From: Candidatus Vecturithrix granuli
GTDB lineage: Bacteria; Moduliflexota; Moduliflexia; Moduliflexales; Moduliflexaceae
DNA length: 34,431 nucleotides
Assembly (NCBI GenBank): GCA_000739535.1
Contig: DF820464.1
Span: forward strand, 657,273-691,703
Direction: 5' to 3'
Shown: in pieces, positions 33,131 through 34,431 of the stretch
Position numbering within the stretch: the first letter of the stretch is position 1
How the letters are laid out: every line of letters begins with the position of its first letter
The notes under the pieces: generated by a model
What the model saw: only the letters and a program-made list of their open reading frames with translations
Databases searched by the model: none
Told to the model about the DNA's origin: nothing
Program-made: the position numbers and the translations under genes

Positions 33131-34219
33131 TTATGCTGACAATTCCGGTAAATATGAACTCATCTGTTCTGTCAATGACGCGATGAGTTCCTTCACCGAC
33201 AGAATTTCTTTGATACGATGTACATTTTTCCCAACAAAAGCAAAGCCCTGATGCAGACGTCCTTTCTGGGCATTAGCTAAGGCGACGGCAATGCAATACG
33301 GGGCAGTGTGAAAATCACAGGTCGTGATGCAGTGATATGGGCATTTGAAAATGATCTTTTTCCCTTGTGCAACGTCATCAAGAAATTGATTACGGATGGC
33401 TCTGCCAGGTAGTCCGACAGGACTTGTAATAATGATCGCGTCTTCTTCTTGCGCATCAAGATACGCTTGTTTAAAGGCCATATCAGCGTCACATTCGTGC
33501 GTTGCCACGAAGCGGGTACCCATTTGGACGCCTGCTGCACCCATCTGTAAAAACGTGCAAATATCTTCGCCGGTATAGATTCCTCCAGCGGCAATAATCG
33601 GGATACGTTGGTTTTTTTCCTGTTCAAAGGGTTTGACTGCCTTAATGACTTCCGGCACAATTTTCTCCAATGCAAAATTCGGATCATCAATCTGCTGGGG
33701 TTTAAAGCCTAAGTGGCCGCCGGCCAGCGGCCCTTCGACCACAAAGGCATCAGGGAGGTAGTCAAATTTTGCCAGCCATTTTTTACAGAGCAAGGTCGCA
33801 GCGCGAGCCGAAGAAATAATCGGCGCAAGTTTTGTGTGTACTGAGTTGTTTACATATCTGGGTAAATCGAGAGGAAGCCCGGCTCCGGCAAAAATAATAT
33901 CAATTTTTTCTTTAATCGCAGTTTTGACAAGTTCGGAAAAATCTGTGAGTGCCACCATAATGTTGACGCCCAGGATGCCATTGGTGCGTTCTTTGGCGGT
34001 TCTGATTTCGCGGGTGAGCGCCCGGATGTTCGCTTCCTGCGGATTGGTGTGGATATCAGGTTCTTGAATACCGATCATTGCCGCGGCAATCACCCCGATT
34101 CCGCCTTCATTAGCGACGGCTGAAGCCAACCCTGAAAGCGAAATCCCCACGCCCATTCCTCCTTGAATAATCGGAATTCTGGCAGCGAAATCGCCAATGT
34201 GTAATGCTGGAAATACCAT
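33131..34219 (-). CDS. Nitronate monooxygenase / FabK-like flavoprotein
   Basis: About 362 residues. Start MVFPALHIGDF (34219) has GGAGACGGAAAAG ahead and matches relatives; ATG 34237 is the alternative. FMN-barrel signs: PIIQGGMGVGISLSGLA, GGIGVIAAAMIG, VEGPLAGGHLGF, then PIIAAGG and QMGTRF. A Cys cluster near the C-terminus, C-x3-C-x3-C-x7-C in KCPYHCITTCDFHTAPYC, is a feature of a subgroup of these proteins. The family includes nitronate monooxygenases, FabK enoyl-ACP reductases and PfaD-type proteins, and sequence alone cannot separate them. The ligA-fabI neighbours make a lipid role attractive but unproven. Confidence 0.85.
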   Translation of the reverse strand: MVFPALHIGDFAARIPIIQGGMGVGISLSGLASAVANEGGIGVIAAAMIGIQEPDIHTNPQEANIRALTREIRTAKERTNGILGVNIMVALTDFSELVKTAIKEKIDIIFAGAGLPLDLPRYVNNSVHTKLAPIISSARAATLLCKKWLAKFDYLPDAFVVEGPLAGGHLGFKPQQIDDPNFALEKIVPEVIKAVKPFEQEKNQRIPIIAAGGIYTGEDICTFLQMGAAGVQMGTRFVATHECDADMAFKQAYLDAQEEDAIIITSPVGLPGRAIRNQFLDDVAQGKKIIFKCPYHCITTCDFHTAPYCIAVALANAQKGRLHQGFAFVGKNVHRIKEILSVKELIASLTEQMSSYLPELSA

Positions 34220-34397
34220 AAACTTTTCCGTCTCCATAGAGTAAAAAATATCTGTAACAACCCATTGTTTGTCAGGACAATGGAACGATCTGTCGAATGA
34301 AAGCCTTCTCACAGGATACTCTTTCTAAAGAAGAGTTTCAGGTCAAGCTTTTCCTCGTAAAAATTTCTTAGAAGCTGTTTTAAAAGTTTGCAGGTGA

Positions 34398-34431
34398 GGA
34401 GTGCGAAAGCTCTGCTTTCGCTGTCAAAGCA
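34398..34431. repeat. Dispersed hairpin repeat, right copy (inverted)
   Basis: GGAGTGC..., with the perfect 8-bp stem GCGAAAGC (34403-34410), TCT loop, GCTTTCGC (34414-34421), then TGTCAAAGCA. It is the reverse orientation of the element at 1-34, with a compensated base-pair change. It may be cut by the window edge. Confidence 0.6.

Overview
The window reads as a piece of chromosome from an uncultured or little-studied bacterium of moderate GC content with a Gram-negative style of envelope. The signs are a SPOR-domain inner-membrane protein, a TRAP-type periplasmic binding protein and signal-peptide proteins. Lysine (or arginine) is made by the LysW amino-group-carrier route. Intergenic DNA is rich in short palindromic repeats, and ATG, GTG and TTG starts are all used. 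I cannot name the species. A candidate phylum (for example the Moduliflexota/KSB3 type) is only a guess from general style. No tRNA, rRNA or CRISPR array was seen.

Layout. (1) 1-136 is palindromic repeat DNA. (2) 137-9878, all + strand, is the most unusual part: two TPM-domain membrane proteins, the second ending in eight ACHS-type tetrapeptide units plus a Gly-rich tail; a stretch packed with inverted repeats; a PqqD-like/radical SAM/SPASM maturase; a protein with two CBM21-like domains fused to an endonuclease/exonuclease/phosphatase (EEP) domain; a two-HKD phospholipase-D-like protein; a membrane protein; and a secreted subtilase with a CTERM-like tail. (3) 10067-17018 is housekeeping and mixed: SPOR protein, uvrC with a small overlapping partner, a membrane-anchored SNase-like protein, a secreted beta-helix protein, a cytidylate-kinase-like protein and a CDP-alcohol phosphotransferase. 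(4) 17192-18116 holds an orphan pxpB and a ywbE homologue, convergent and overlapping. (5) 18531-22727, minus strand, is lysW-lysX-[terminator]-lysY-lysZ-lysJ. lysW encodes only 58 residues. (6) 23251-28922 holds a REC-GAF-PP2C phosphatase, a hexulose-phosphate-synthase-like enzyme, a 3-hydroxyacyl-CoA-dehydrogenase-like protein with altered active-site residues, acetate kinase and an unknown protein. (7) 29098-34219, minus strand, holds an NMO/FabK-like flavoprotein, ligA, fabI and an orphan dctP-type gene. (8) The last 34 bases repeat the element at the window start, in inverted orientation.

How the genes may work together. The best candidate for an undescribed system is 137-9878. A radical SAM/SPASM enzyme with a PqqD-like peptide-binding domain lies downstream of a membrane protein whose C-terminus is a regular Cys-His-Ser-Ala repeat, which is what a modified substrate would look like. 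The EEP gene overlaps the maturase gene by 4 bases and a phospholipase-D-like gene follows, so two phosphodiesterase folds share the transcription unit. The subtilase, which appears to have its own promoter, could process or release a product. This is inference from gene order and sequence form. A second theme is a family of TGTTTCGGGAAT/ATTCCCGAAACA palindromes, with four copies between 2.7 and 13.4 kb, all between genes.
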